DNA of 64,000 nt from the NCBI RefSeq assembly GCF_000023585.1, contig NC_012914.1, positions 3,053,001-3,117,000 of the forward strand. Reading direction: 5' to 3'. This stretch comes from Paenibacillus sp. JDR-2 (lineage in GTDB: Bacteria; Bacillota; Bacilli; Paenibacillales; Paenibacillaceae). Made by a program: the position numbers and the translations under genes. Shown here piece after piece: positions 26,018 to 34,834 of the stretch. The notes under the pieces were generated by a model. The model was not told the DNA's origin and ran no database searches. It worked only from the letters and a program-made list of their open reading frames with translations. Every line of letters begins with the position of its first letter. Within the stretch, counting starts at the first letter, position 1.

Positions 26018-28330
26018 TTGAAGACATTAATTATTGCGGAAAAGCCCGACATGGGGCGGACGATTGCTGCGGTTGTAGAGCCAAAGGCGGCGAATAAGCG
26101 GACGTACCTGGAAGGCGACCGTTTTATCATTACCTGGGCGATTGGCCATCTGGTTACGCTGGCGGAGCCAGACCAGTATGACGCTCGCTATAAAAGATGG
26201 AACGATCAGGATTTGCCGATTATTCCGGATAAGTTCAAGCTGTGGCCAAATGCCCGGACAAAGGATCAGCTAAAGACGATCGGAGAGCTTGCGAAGCGAT
26301 GCGGCCGTCTCGTGAATGCTTGTGACGCCGGGCGAGAGGGACAGCTTATTTTTCATCTAATCCGGCAATATTTGAAGCTCCCCCAGCCTACAGACCGTCT
26401 GTGGATCTCGGATTTGACGCCTGAGACGATCCGAAAGGGCTTTGACTCCCTTCGAAGCGACGAGGACTATGCCCCGCTTACAAGGGCAGCCAGGGCGCGC
26501 AGCGAGGCGGACTGGCTGATCGGAATGAATGCCTCCCGCGCGTTTACGATCCGTCATAAGGCTTTGCTCTCGGTTGGCAGGGTACAGACGCCGGTGCTGG
26601 CGCTGCTGTATGACCGACACAAAGAGATTACGGCTTTCAAGTCGGATATGTATTATGTCGTAAAGGCGTTATTCGATCAGAATGGATTTCAATATTCAGG
26701 GATATGGCAGGGGGATCGGATTACGGATAAAGCGAAGGCGGAAGCGCTGGCCGCCAAGACGCAGGGAAAACCCGGCTTTATTAAGGATTATCAGACGGCG
26801 GAGAGCAAGGAATACCCGTTCCGTCTTCATGATCTGACGCTTCTGCAGCGGGAAGCGAACGGCCGCTACGGCTATTCGGCGAAGAAAACGCTGGATATTG
26901 CGCAGGCCTTGTACGAGAAGCATAAAGCCATTACCTATCCGCGAACGAACTCCAACTACGTAACCGAAGAGAATCTGCCTGTCATGCAAAAGGTGCTGAC
27001 GATGCTGCAGGGGTCGGATTCTTACCGCGAGCTGGCAAACGGCGCGGACCGGGGCCGGGTGCATAAGGGAAATAAGGCGGTATGCAATCCTTCAAAGGTC
27101 GAGGATCACCATGCTATTATGCCAACGCCTAAGCGGCCTTCCGGTTTAAGCCCGGAGGAACAAAATATTTATGATATGATCGTCCGGCGCTTCCTGTCTC
27201 AGTATTATCCGCCTGCGGTGTATAAGAACCATACGGTTCTGACCGAGGTGGAGAGCGAGATTTTCCGGACAAAGGCGAAGGAGCTATTGGAGCTTGGGTG
27301 GAAGGTTGTTCTGCAGGATCAGGGACAAGCCGCGAAGAAGACCAGCAAGAAAAAATCAAGCGAGAAGGATGAGGCGGAGAGCGATGATGAAGAGCTGCTC
27401 ACCGATAAACCGTTTGCCATTGAGCCTCAGCAGGGCGTCAAATGCGTGAAATCCGAATCGCTCGAGAAAACGACCCAACCGCCAAAGTCGTTTACCGAGG
27501 GCACCTTGCTGAAGGCAATGGAAAGCGCTGGCAAGTCGATGGAGGATGACGAGCTGCGCGAGGCGATGAAGGATACGGGGCTTGGCACACCGGCTACGCG
27601 AGCGGCGACTATTGAACGGCTAAAGCAAGTTGGTTATGTGGATCTAACAGGCAAGAAATTGGAGATATCCTCCAAAGGCTGTGCCGCTATCGAATTGATT
27701 CGCGGAGCTGGCGTAGATTTGCTGGCATCACCCGAAATGACCGGACGATGGGAGCAGCGCTTGCACCAGATTTCGCGAGGTGAAGCATCCGATGACCAGT
27801 TTATTATGAAGGTGAAGCAGTTTGCCGCGATGATCGTGGATAAGGTTCGCCAGCAGCGCCCGGCAGCGCCGGGAACGTTCGAGGAGCGGGAGAGCGGCGG
27901 CAAGCGAGGGGCTGCGGGTACTAAGCGGGGAAGCCGTACTTCGAAGCCTTCTGGCGGCGGACGGCCATCTTCGACTAGGTCATCTACCTCGGCTTCAGCA
28001 ACTGCAACCGCCGCTCCAAAGGCCGCATCCCGTACGGCAGCAAGTCCTACTGTGCGTGAGCCGATCGCGGCCTGCCCAAGAGCTGGCTGCAGCGGGCACA
28101 TTATTGAGGGGAAGCGCGGATTCGGCTGCAGCTCCTTCCGGGATGGCTGTACGTTTGTTATCTGGAAGGAGCAGCAAGGTAAGACGATCTCGATTCCAAT
28201 GGTTCGTTCCCTGCTTGAAAAAGGAGCAACGAGCCAGCTTACCTTCAAGCGCCAGGATGGCAGCAGCACGAAGGCCAAGCTCGTGTTGACGGACCGGGAT
28301 AAAGGCACGGTATCCGTTCAAGGGGTGTAA
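26018..28330 (+). CDS. topB: DNA topoisomerase III
   Basis: Type IA topoisomerase, 770 residues. Toprim domain at the N terminus (LIIAEKPDMGRTIAAVV; DAGREGQLIFHLI). Catalytic Tyr in ITYPRTNSNYV near residue 310, with the following DNA-binding region SAGKSMEDDELREAM. A low-complexity Lys/Ser stretch at about 440-465 and a Ser/Thr/Ala linker (about 625-680) lead to a C-terminal topoisomerase tail (ACPRAGCSGHI...CSSFRDGCTF) with four cysteines. TTG 26018 with AGAGG upstream is used; the protein begins KTLIIAEKPDM as expected. Confidence 0.92.
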   Translation: MKTLIIAEKPDMGRTIAAVVEPKAANKRTYLEGDRFIITWAIGHLVTLAEPDQYDARYKRWNDQDLPIIPDKFKLWPNARTKDQLKTIGELAKRCGRLVNACDAGREGQLIFHLIRQYLKLPQPTDRLWISDLTPETIRKGFDSLRSDEDYAPLTRAARARSEADWLIGMNASRAFTIRHKALLSVGRVQTPVLALLYDRHKEITAFKSDMYYVVKALFDQNGFQYSGIWQGDRITDKAKAEALAAKTQGKPGFIKDYQTAESKEYPFRLHDLTLLQREANGRYGYSAKKTLDIAQALYEKHKAITYPRTNSNYVTEENLPVMQKVLTMLQGSDSYRELANGADRGRVHKGNKAVCNPSKVEDHHAIMPTPKRPSGLSPEEQNIYDMIVRRFLSQYYPPAVYKNHTVLTEVESEIFRTKAKELLELGWKVVLQDQGQAAKKTSKKKSSEKDEAESDDEELLTDKPFAIEPQQGVKCVKSESLEKTTQPPKSFTEGTLLKAMESAGKSMEDDELREAMKDTGLGTPATRAATIERLKQVGYVDLTGKKLEISSKGCAAIELIRGAGVDLLASPEMTGRWEQRLHQISRGEASDDQFIMKVKQFAAMIVDKVRQQRPAAPGTFEERESGGKRGAAGTKRGSRTSKPSGGGRPSSTRSSTSASATATAAPKAASRTAASPTVREPIAACPRAGCSGHIIEGKRGFGCSSFRDGCTFVIWKEQQGKTISIPMVRSLLEKGATSQLTFKRQDGSSTKAKLVLTDRDKGTVSVQGV

Positions 28331-28353
28331 CCTTGGGAGCAATCGTTCAACAG

Positions 28354-28392
28354 AAAAAGGAGTAAAACGGCGGTTGCCGTTTTACTCCTTTT
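28354..28392. terminator. bidirectional intrinsic terminator
   Basis: AAAAGGAGTAAAACGGC / GCCGTTTTACTCCTTTT, nearly perfect, between convergent topB and the HAD gene. Confidence 0.9.
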
Positions 28393-28408
28393 GTTTATGT
28401 CATTAAGA

Positions 28409-29152
28409 TTAGGGTTGCTTGCGACTGACATAGTCATGGATCGCCGGCGGAACTTCGAGCAGATTATTCAGGGTGAGGAAGGCCCCTTTAGGCTCTACTT
28501 CGATGTTAATGACATTGTACTGCCATTCGGATTCCGCTCTCATATGGATGGCGTGAATGCCTGCCGTAAGAGCAGGTACAACATCCGTCCGAATCGAGTT
28601 GCCGATCATCCACGTTAAATGACGGTTATGACCGCCCTCCGCCAAGATCTGCTCAAGAGCTTCGCTGTTCTTATGCCGGCGGATATAAACTCTCGTATCG
28701 AAATACCGCTCCAGCTTCATTTGTTCAATCTTGCGGCGCTGAATCGTAATTTCTCCTCCGGTATAGAGATGAAGGGTATGACCCTCTCCGGCCAGCTTAT
28801 CGAGAGTAGCTTCCATATTAGGATAGGGCTCGGTCTCATGCTCATATACGCTTAAGCCAAGCTTCCAAAGAAAGTCCTGCTCCGTCTTGGACTTTTTGCG
28901 GCCCGTAAGGTCGCAGTAATAATGGTATGTATCAATAAAAGACTGCGGGAAATGCTCGCTCTTGAATCCGAGCACCGCTACGCCCGCAATATCAATCTCC
29001 GTCTGTTTGTTGCGCACTGCATCAGCGCTTACCCCTTCATAACCAGCAAACCACGTTGTCATCGCGTCCACAAACTGTTCGATCACAAAGTAGAAATATT
29101 TGTTGCAGTGAATGAGGGTGTCGTCTAGGTCAAAGAAAAGGTTTTGCTTCAT
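28409..29152 (-). CDS. HAD-superfamily hydrolase
   Basis: 247 residues, predicted phosphatase. Motif I FFDLDDTLIH (nucleophile Asp), motif II LHLYTGG (Thr), motif III Lys in IRRHKNSEAL, motif IV IGNSIRTDVVPAL. A helical cap of about 90 residues lies between motifs I and II, as in type C1 HADs. Substrate unknown. The start at 29152 lies 3 bases after a GGAG-like site on the minus strand (AAAGGAGCCG, then the start region); start moderately certain. Confidence 0.85.
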   Translation of the reverse strand: MKQNLFFDLDDTLIHCNKYFYFVIEQFVDAMTTWFAGYEGVSADAVRNKQTEIDIAGVAVLGFKSEHFPQSFIDTYHYYCDLTGRKKSKTEQDFLWKLGLSVYEHETEPYPNMEATLDKLAGEGHTLHLYTGGEITIQRRKIEQMKLERYFDTRVYIRRHKNSEALEQILAEGGHNRHLTWMIGNSIRTDVVPALTAGIHAIHMRAESEWQYNVINIEVEPKGAFLTLNNLLEVPPAIHDYVSRKQP

Positions 29153-29294
29153 CTAAAGCACGGCTCCTTTGGTGAAGTGTTCGTCGTATGAACAATCTAC
29201 CTTATTCGAAGCCTTACGTCAACGAAGCCCCCAGGATGTTTAATTCAGGGGATTTATGCTAATCATTCTCATAAAGAGCAGGGAGGTGATGAGC

Positions 29295-29432
29295 ATGCCA
29301 TTCAATAAAGCCGACAAAACGCAAAACCGTCAAAACCAATCCAGTTTTAAATCGGAAGCAATTGGCCTCAAGCTGAACAAACTCGCAAACCGTCCTCCAA
29401 GCATGAATGGAATTAATAAACAGCTGCCGTAA
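29295..29432 (+). CDS. 45-residue uncharacterised small protein
   Basis: A small ORF with a textbook GGGAGGTGA ending 6 bases before ATG 29295. The product is basic and hydrophilic, rich in Asn, Gln, Lys and Ser, with no Cys, and begins MPFNKADKTQNRQNQSSF. The composition resembles small spore proteins, but it does not match any Ssp I can recall, so no name is given. A long hairpin directly at the stop codon (29431-29492) supports a discrete transcription unit. Confidence rests on the ribosome binding site and terminator, not homology. Confidence 0.55.
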   Translation: MPFNKADKTQNRQNQSSFKSEAIGLKLNKLANRPPSMNGINKQLP

Positions 29433-29492
29433 GACAGCGCAGGCGGAATGCAGGTGCGATGTTCTTTCAGCGCCCTGTATTCCGCCTGTCTT
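29431..29492. terminator. long hairpin between the convergent 45- and 74-residue genes
   Basis: AAGACAG-AGGCGGAAT-CAGG pairs with CCTG-ATTCCGCCTGTCTT with small interruptions; the sequence after it is AT-rich (TTAAAATATT). Likely a shared terminator. Confidence 0.65.
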
Positions 29493-29507
29493 AAAATATT
29501 AGCGTCA

Positions 29508-29732
29508 TTAAGCATATTTCTGCTGAGCAGCGATCAATTTATTTTTAATAAAGGCGATACGCCTCCGTACATAGAAGTCCATGCTGTCACCCTTCAAATC
29601 ATTTGGCGAGATCACCTCCTCTGCACGATTATCAATAATCGTTAATGTTCCGTCCGTGTAAAACTTAAATGTAAGGTCCCGGCGCGGCCATCCTTTCTCT
29701 AAATAACGAAAGTTTTCGCAGCTTTTATTCAT
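29508..29732 (-). CDS. 74-residue uncharacterised protein, predicted LexA-regulated
   Basis: A small soluble protein with no recognised domain. It begins MNKSCENFRYLEKGWPRRD, has a probable beta hairpin (TFKFYTDGTLTIIDNRAEEV) and a basic C-terminal helix (VRRRIAFIKNKLIAAQQKY). AAAGGAGG lies 9 bases before the start at 29732. The promoter upstream carries two LexA-type boxes around its -10, so it should be induced by DNA damage. It is not YneA: there is no membrane helix or LysM. Function unknown. Confidence 0.7.
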   Translation of the reverse strand: MNKSCENFRYLEKGWPRRDLTFKFYTDGTLTIIDNRAEEVISPNDLKGDSMDFYVRRRIAFIKNKLIAAQQKYA

Positions 29733-29774
29733 GGTGATTCAGCCTCCTTTAAATGATTGTGGGATATAATTTAG

Positions 29775-29823
29775 GGAACGTTTGTTCTGATTTTATTATA
29801 GCAAACATTTGTTCGTGTGGAAA
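29775..29823 (-). promoter_or_regulatory. double LexA-box promoter driving the 74-residue gene
   Basis: Read on the minus strand: -35 TTTCCA (29818-29823), 17-base spacer, -10 TATAAT (29795-29800). Box A CGAACAAATGTTTG (29802-29815) fills the spacer; box B AGAACAAACGTTCC (29775-29788) covers the expected start site. Bacillus LexA consensus is CGAACNNNNGTTCG; box B has the full GAAC-N4-GTTC core and box A has one core mismatch. Confidence 0.7.
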
Positions 29824-29830
29824 CTGTTTT

Positions 29831-29859
29831 TTGTTTCTCGTAAACTAGATTCATAGAAT
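29831..29859 (+). promoter_or_regulatory. candidate promoter for the ABC ATPase gene
   Basis: TTGTTT at 29831-29836, 17-base spacer, TAGAAT at 29854-29859, 34 bases before ATG 29893. It is divergent from the LexA-box promoter. Confidence 0.45.
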
Positions 29860-29892
29860 GGCGAAGCGTTTACAAAAAAGGGGCATGGACTT

Positions 29893-30618
29893 ATGTTGAG
29901 AATATCGAATCTTAGAGTACAAATTCCCGGTGGGCCAACGATCTTGAAGAATATCAGCTTTGAAGTCCTGCCAGGCCAATTTATTGCGATAAAAGGGGCC
30001 AGCGGCAGCGGCAAGTCGATGCTGCTCAAAAGCTTGGCGCTGCAGAACAAGTGGAGCGGCGGCAGCTATTTCTTTGAAGGTGAGGACATCTTCAAGCAAG
30101 GGCTGGCGGGCAAGCTCAAAATCCGGCGTGCGGTTGCTTATCTGGAAGAGAAGCCTGCTTTGCATCAGAACAAGACCGGGCTAAAAAATGTCAGCATCGG
30201 TGCCGTTGCCCAGACGCCTGCTTGGCGAAGATGGACAGGCATGCTGCGCAACGACGATTACATGGGCGCGATGGACACGATTGAAAAGCTGGGACTCTTG
30301 GATAAAGCTCATCAAAAGGCGAGCACTATGAGCGGCGGCGAGCGTCAGCGTATTGCGATTGCCCGCGCACTGGTGCATGGAGCAAAGGTGATTGCGGCAG
30401 ACGAGCCGGTGGCGGGTCTTGATCCGCATACGGCGGATCGCGTGTTGTCCGATCTGAAGAGACTGACTACGGAGCAGGGCGTTACGGTTATTGCCGTGCT
30501 TGACCAAGGAGATTGGGCGGAACGGTTTGCGGACCGGATTATAGGTCTGAATAACGGTGAGCTTGTTCTTGACGTAAAGGGCAGAAGATTGACCGAGCGG
30601 GAGAAAATGATGCTGTGA
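29893..30618 (+). CDS. ABC-type ATP-binding protein (PhnC-like), without adjacent permease
   Basis: 241 residues. Walker A GASGSGKS, signature MSGGERQRIAIARAL, Walker B VIAADEPVAGLDP. The switch-region His is replaced: the sequence reads VIAVLDQGDWAERFADRI, where PhnC-type proteins have LHQVD. This may weaken ATP turnover. No permease or binding protein gene is adjacent; the next gene encodes an acetyltransferase that overlaps by 4 bases. Import of phosphonate-type substrates is only a guess from similarity to PhnC. Confidence 0.8.
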   Translation: MLRISNLRVQIPGGPTILKNISFEVLPGQFIAIKGASGSGKSMLLKSLALQNKWSGGSYFFEGEDIFKQGLAGKLKIRRAVAYLEEKPALHQNKTGLKNVSIGAVAQTPAWRRWTGMLRNDDYMGAMDTIEKLGLLDKAHQKASTMSGGERQRIAIARALVHGAKVIAADEPVAGLDPHTADRVLSDLKRLTTEQGVTVIAVLDQGDWAERFADRIIGLNNGELVLDVKGRRLTEREKMML

Positions 30619-31121
30619 TTGAGCTTCGTTTAATCAAGGAAAATGAACTGGATGAGGCGCTTCGGCTGGAGCAGCAATGCTACGTTCCTGAAGCGGCTGC
30701 AACCCGGGAAGGGTTCCGATACCGGTTCGAGCATTACCCGGGTTATTTCTGGTCAGCCTGGTCCGGAGGGAAGCTCCTTGGCATTACGAACGGAATCCGG
30801 ACGTCGGCCTGGTCTTGCGGGGACGAGATGAAGGGCGACCAGCAGGATGAGAAGGCAGGCGACAACTTCTGCATCCTGACCGTTGCCGTTGCCGAGGAGG
30901 CAAGGCGACAGGGAGTTGGAGCCATGCTGCTCGAGCGTCTTGTCTCAACTTGCGATAAGGCCGGACACCATGCGATTATTCTGATGTGCGAAAGCCATCT
31001 TATCCCCTTTTACGAGAGAGCAGGGTTTGCTTACGTTGGAGAAGCGGCATCGTCGCATGGCGGTATCAAATGGCATGAAATGAGACGTACCCCGCATATA
31101 ATGGAGCATCTGACCAAATAG
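30615..31121 (+). CDS. GNAT acetyltransferase, arylalkylamine-type
   Basis: 168 residues. Acetyl-CoA loop in LTVAVAEEARRQGVGAMLLERLV; C-terminal HAIILMCESHLIPFYERAGFAYVG, typical of AANAT-like GNATs. GTG 30615 overlaps the upstream ABC ATPase stop, with GGGAG upstream, so the two genes are coupled. Substrate unknown; an amine is likely by family. Confidence 0.8.
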   Translation: MIELRLIKENELDEALRLEQQCYVPEAAATREGFRYRFEHYPGYFWSAWSGGKLLGITNGIRTSAWSCGDEMKGDQQDEKAGDNFCILTVAVAEEARRQGVGAMLLERLVSTCDKAGHHAIILMCESHLIPFYERAGFAYVGEAASSHGGIKWHEMRRTPHIMEHLTK

Positions 31122-31137
31122 GTAGGTGTCTTCGAAT

Positions 31138-31749
31138 ATGGCTTTTCAGTCTCCAGTCATTGTCCAATCTGCAAGAGCGGCATTCCCGAAAGCGGAGCTT
31201 TGGATCCCATATGTTAGCGGCGGGCCAAACGAGAATGCAATCAAGCGAATCAATGAATCCATCCGGAAAGCGGCACAGCAGCTGGTAGACGAGCAGGGCT
31301 CGCTTGATGATCCGCGGGCTGAAATGAGCGGGTATTACGAGGTGAAGACGAACGAGAGGGATATTCTCAGCCTTTCGTTATTCAATTACGCCTATTCGGG
31401 GGGAAGTCATGGCCTTACGCTGCAGGTTTCGCTGACCTTTCGCGTGTCAACCGGACACGCCTACAGTCTTCCTCAGCTGTTCAAGCCTGGCAGTGCTTAT
31501 GTCCAACGCATATCCGAAATGGTCAGCGAACAGATTAAGGAACGCGACATAAGCACGCTCGAGCCATTCGGAACGATCCGGCCGGATCAGGATTACTATA
31601 TCGCAGACCGGTCGATTGTCATTTATTTTGCTTTATACGAGTTAACGCCTTATGCTTACGGGTTTCCGTATTTCCCGATCTCCGCCTATGATCTTCAGGA
31701 TATTGTGAACGAGAACGGTCCACTTGGCGCTATGGTGCCGAATAATTAG
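31138..31749 (+). CDS. DUF4163/DUF3298-type protein
   Basis: 203 residues. The region DILSLSLFNYAYSGGSHGLTLQVSLTF and LPQLFKPGSAYVQRISEMV fits the PdaC/RsiV-like pair of domains (DUF4163 then DUF3298). Unlike most relatives it has no signal peptide or membrane helix, so it appears cytoplasmic. Start ATG 31138 is preferred (TAGGTAGGTG 9 bases upstream) over GTG 31126. 16 bases after the acetyltransferase, likely the same operon. Function unknown. Confidence 0.65.
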   Translation: MAFQSPVIVQSARAAFPKAELWIPYVSGGPNENAIKRINESIRKAAQQLVDEQGSLDDPRAEMSGYYEVKTNERDILSLSLFNYAYSGGSHGLTLQVSLTFRVSTGHAYSLPQLFKPGSAYVQRISEMVSEQIKERDISTLEPFGTIRPDQDYYIADRSIVIYFALYELTPYAYGFPYFPISAYDLQDIVNENGPLGAMVPNN

Positions 31750-31799
31750 GAGAGCACTGGACATGCCGGGCGGTGAAGACCAAAGGAGCTGATCCGTGG

Positions 31800-32096
31800 A
31801 TGGACGGAAAAAAATGGTTCGGGGCGATTGCCCATCTGCTGCTCGGAATTTTGTTTCCTTACGTGCTGATCGGCGGCATCGTTCTTGTCTATGGATTTAT
31901 GGCCCCGTCAACAGGCTTCCAGAAGGCTTACGGGATTGTCATCGTTCTGGTCTATGCCTTGCTTATACTCGGTGTAAATCTATGGAGTTTAAGGCGGCTG
32001 GATTTACGGTCAAAATGGCGCTGGCTCGTTATTCACACGCTGTGCTGGGCAACGGGGGCGATTGCATCGTTTGCGATGCTTCGGTTCACGGAGTAA
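31800..32096 (+). CDS. small membrane protein, three predicted helices
   Basis: 98 residues with hydrophobic segments around residues 8-33, 40-62 and 74-93. AAAGGAG 11 bases before ATG 31800. A basic loop (RRLDLRSKWRW) between helices 2 and 3 suggests a cytoplasmic loop. No family recognised. A terminator follows. Confidence 0.55.
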   Translation: MDGKKWFGAIAHLLLGILFPYVLIGGIVLVYGFMAPSTGFQKAYGIVIVLVYALLILGVNLWSLRRLDLRSKWRWLVIHTLCWATGAIASFAMLRFTE

Positions 32097-32131
32097 TAAA
32101 CTTCTATAAGCTGGCTGATAACCGGCATAAC

Positions 32132-32160
32132 AAAAGGCTGCCCTACGCGGGCAGCCTTTT
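32132..32160 (+). terminator. intrinsic terminator
   Basis: AAAAGGCTGCCC-TACG-GGGCAGCCTTTT. Confidence 0.88.
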
Positions 32161-32216
32161 GGCGCTCTGACATGACCAAACGCCCTTCCTCATACATTAT
32201 CGTAGGGAGGGGTTCA

Positions 32217-33846
32217 ATGATGCTGGCGGTATGGATCGGATTGCTGCTGTTTGCGGTTGTTTGTGGCTGCGCTTTAATGCTGACCGCGAAGGCTCAGCGC
32301 AGTGTTAGGGCTTCGAGGCATATTAGTATGACGGCATATGGCACGTATGCCCAAGCGCAGCAGGATAAGCATGATCTGAATCTGTTCGGGCTCGCCCAGC
32401 AGCTTGGGAGGCGTCTTGGAGCGGCTGCTTCATTTGGGCTATCGTTTCAATCTCTCGGCTTGGTCGGGGCTGCATTCCTGCTTGCGGGACCTGCCTTGCA
32501 GAAGGGAGGACCCTCTGTTGTCAGTATCGGACTGCCGGTGCTCGCATTGTTCGGCATCCTGGTCAGCGCTTCGCTTGCGGAGTTGTCTTCGGCCGTGCCG
32601 ACGGCGGGCGGCGTCTATCATTGGGCTTCGGCGCTTGGTACGAGAAGATGGGGCTGGTATGCAGCCTGGTTTCATCTCGCCGGTCATCTTGCGATGATGA
32701 CGCTTATGAATGGCGCCTGCGCTTTTATTCTAGATAAACTATTGTCCGTATGGCTGAACTATAACACCTCCTGGTGGACGACGGGAATCGTGCTGTGTTT
32801 CGTTACCGCCGTTCAAGCGGCGGTTAATCATTGGGGAACAGGACGGACGGGAGCTTTGCAGGAAGCCGGAATTATGCTTCACGCGGTTGTTCTGGCCGCG
32901 ATAATCGGCGGAATCTTTATTGCGTTCGGGCGAAGCGTACTCGCCGAAGCTTTTATATACGTTCCAAAATGCAAGTCTGGACGGTCATGTGACGCCGTGG
33001 GCTTTTATCGTTGGAATGCTAGTGCTGCAGAAGTTGTTTCTTGGGATGGATGGAGCCGCGCAAGCCTCGGAGGAAACAAGCGATCCGCGGATCCGCGTGC
33101 CTTGGGCGATCTACTTGTCATCGGTTTATACAATGATCGGGGGCTTCGTTCTGTTCATGTGCCTGACCCTTGTTCTGCCCTCCATTGTCGGAACAGTCTT
33201 GTTCAGCAGCGGCGACAGCCTGCTGGCCGCCGCTGCGCTAGACGGCTGGCAGGGGAATTCTTTCGTTTTGCTCGTCATTGCAGCAGCCATCTGGGGAAGC
33301 GGGAACAGCGAGCTTCTGATCTGCTCACGCGCAATCTTTAGTCTGGCGCGAGATCAGGCGGTTCCCTTCAGCAGAGGGTTGTCCCGGGTATCGCGCGAGC
33401 GGCAATCGCCGCTTCGGGCAATCGGAACGGCTGCTATGTTGTCATTTATTTTATTTGGCGCGGGCAGGCTGGCGGATGGGGGAGAGGCCGGGGTCCCAAG
33501 TTTGCTTGGCTTCGCGGTGTTATGCCTGCAGCTGGCGTATATGATTCCGATTTGGATTAAGATCAAGCTGTATGGCAGACACCGGCTGCTGGACGATGCG
33601 CCATGGCATATTGGATCTTACGGTTTCATCGTAGACCGTGCCGCATTCTTCTGGCTGCTACTGTCCGGGGCGGTATCTGTCTTTGCGCTTGGTTTATGGG
33701 GAGCGGTTGGAACGGGAATATGGTTGATCTTCGTGATGGCCATGGACAGAAGATACCGCAAGCAGCATCTGGCGAGTCTTCAGAGCCGATTGAAACGACC
33801 AAAAGGGGAAATCATCCGAATTGAGCGAAAATTCCATCTACATTAA
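32217..33846 (+). pseudogene. APC-family amino acid/GABA permease, frameshifted
   Basis: One permease spread over two frames. Frame 1 (from ATG 32217 or 32220, GGGAGGGG upstream) encodes a soluble start and the first ~7 membrane helices with PTAGGVYHWASAL, a motif typical of Uga4/Bat1-like GABA and amino acid permeases. Near 32930-32970 the homologous reading moves one base forward: frame 2 continues LYTFQNASLDGHVTPWAF, the conserved GMDGAAQASEETSDPRIRVPWAI, and the remaining helices to 33846. Frame 1 runs on as non-homologous protein to 33341. Together about 540 residues, the full family size. Either a true inactivating indel, a sequencing error, or less likely recoding; no classical slippery site is visible. 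Confidence 0.8.
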
Positions 33847-33934
33847 AAATAACGGAACGGATTCCGGGAAATGAGGAAATAACAACCGCTTTTATTTCCC
33901 GGGGAAGCGCATAATCTTACACAAAGAAAACGTT

Positions 33935-33998
33935 TTCGACACCGCAGGCGCGAATGTTACAAAAGGTGTCGAAGAGTAGTCTTGAAAGACTATTCAAA
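33935..33998. repeat. inverted repeats in the gap after the permease
   Basis: TTCGACACC (33935-33943) and GGTGTCGAA (33965-33973) are perfect 9-base arms, followed by a compact hairpin TAGTCTT-GA-AAGACTA. No T run. Role unknown; possibly an operator or a weak terminator. Confidence 0.4.
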
Positions 33999-34074
33999 AA
34001 CGGCTGAAAAGCCCGTATCTATACCTGTTTTCGGCTTATTAACGAGATTAATAATCGAGAGCCAAAAGATGTTT

Positions 34075-34104
34075 TTGCCATCTTCTCCCTTATCAGATTA
34101 TAAT
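34075..34104 (+). promoter_or_regulatory. sigma-A promoter for the MOSC operon
   Basis: TTGCCA at 34075-34080, 18-base spacer, TATAAT at 34099-34104. Confidence 0.65.
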
Positions 34105-34144
34105 AGTGGAAGAATAGAAATGGACAGGAGGCCATCAGAAGCAA

Positions 34145-34834
34145 ATGTCTCGGGAAATAATAAACAGCCGCATTGTCTCTCTGAACGTAGGAACGCCGGT
34201 AGAGGCGATGCACGGAAGCAGGCCTATTCAAACAGGTATTTACAAGACGGCCTCGAGGAGCAGGCATTATTTAAGCAAGACAGGGTTAACGGGCGACGGT
34301 CAGGCGGATTTGGTTAATCACGGCGGTCCGGATAAAGCGGTGTGCGTCTACTTCGAGCGTCATTTCCCGCATTGGGAAGAGTGGCTGGGCAATAAGCTGA
34401 GCTACGGCGCTTTTGGCGAGAACTGGACGGTATCCGATTGGACGGAGCATGATTTGTGCATCGGAGACGTTATTCAAGCCGGGGAAGTGGTTGTGCAGGT
34501 AAGCCAGCCAAGACAGCCATGCTTTAAGCTAGGTATCCGCCATCAGCGCCCGGAGCTCACCGCGCAAGTTCAGCAAACCGGATTCACGGGATTTTATTTC
34601 CGAGTCTTGAAGGAAGGCGAAGTTGGGGCTGGCGAGGACTTGAAGGTTCTGGAACGGCATCCGGCAGCAATCTCGCTGGCCGAAGCCAATCGCGTTATGT
34701 ACCAGGGTAAGTCGGATTTGGAAGGCATGTCGGCGCTGCTTGCAGTCGAGGAATTGTCCGAGAGCTGGAAGCAGACCCTATCCGGCCGTATGGAAAGGTT
34801 GCAGCAAGAGACGCAGGGAGGCCATACGGATTGA
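34145..34834 (+). CDS. MOSC-domain protein (YiiM family)
   Basis: 229 residues. The MOSC beta-barrel spans most of the protein: GDGQADLVNHGGPDKAVCVYFERH, FGENWTVSD and VSQPRQPCFKLG with the conserved Cys, which in this family binds sulfur/molybdenum cofactor. A C-terminal 3-alpha region follows. YiiM-type proteins reduce N-hydroxylated compounds or detoxify base analogues with molybdenum cofactor. ATG 34145 is 12 bases after AGGAGG. Stop overlaps the kinase gene. Confidence 0.85.
   Translation: MSREIINSRIVSLNVGTPVEAMHGSRPIQTGIYKTASRSRHYLSKTGLTGDGQADLVNHGGPDKAVCVYFERHFPHWEEWLGNKLSYGAFGENWTVSDWTEHDLCIGDVIQAGEVVVQVSQPRQPCFKLGIRHQRPELTAQVQQTGFTGFYFRVLKEGEVGAGEDLKVLERHPAAISLAEANRVMYQGKSDLEGMSALLAVEELSESWKQTLSGRMERLQQETQGGHTD

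Noticed and set aside
32920..33846. Independent second permease gene
   Set aside because: The frame starts inside the first half's homologous region with no ribosome binding site and supplies exactly the missing C-terminal half.
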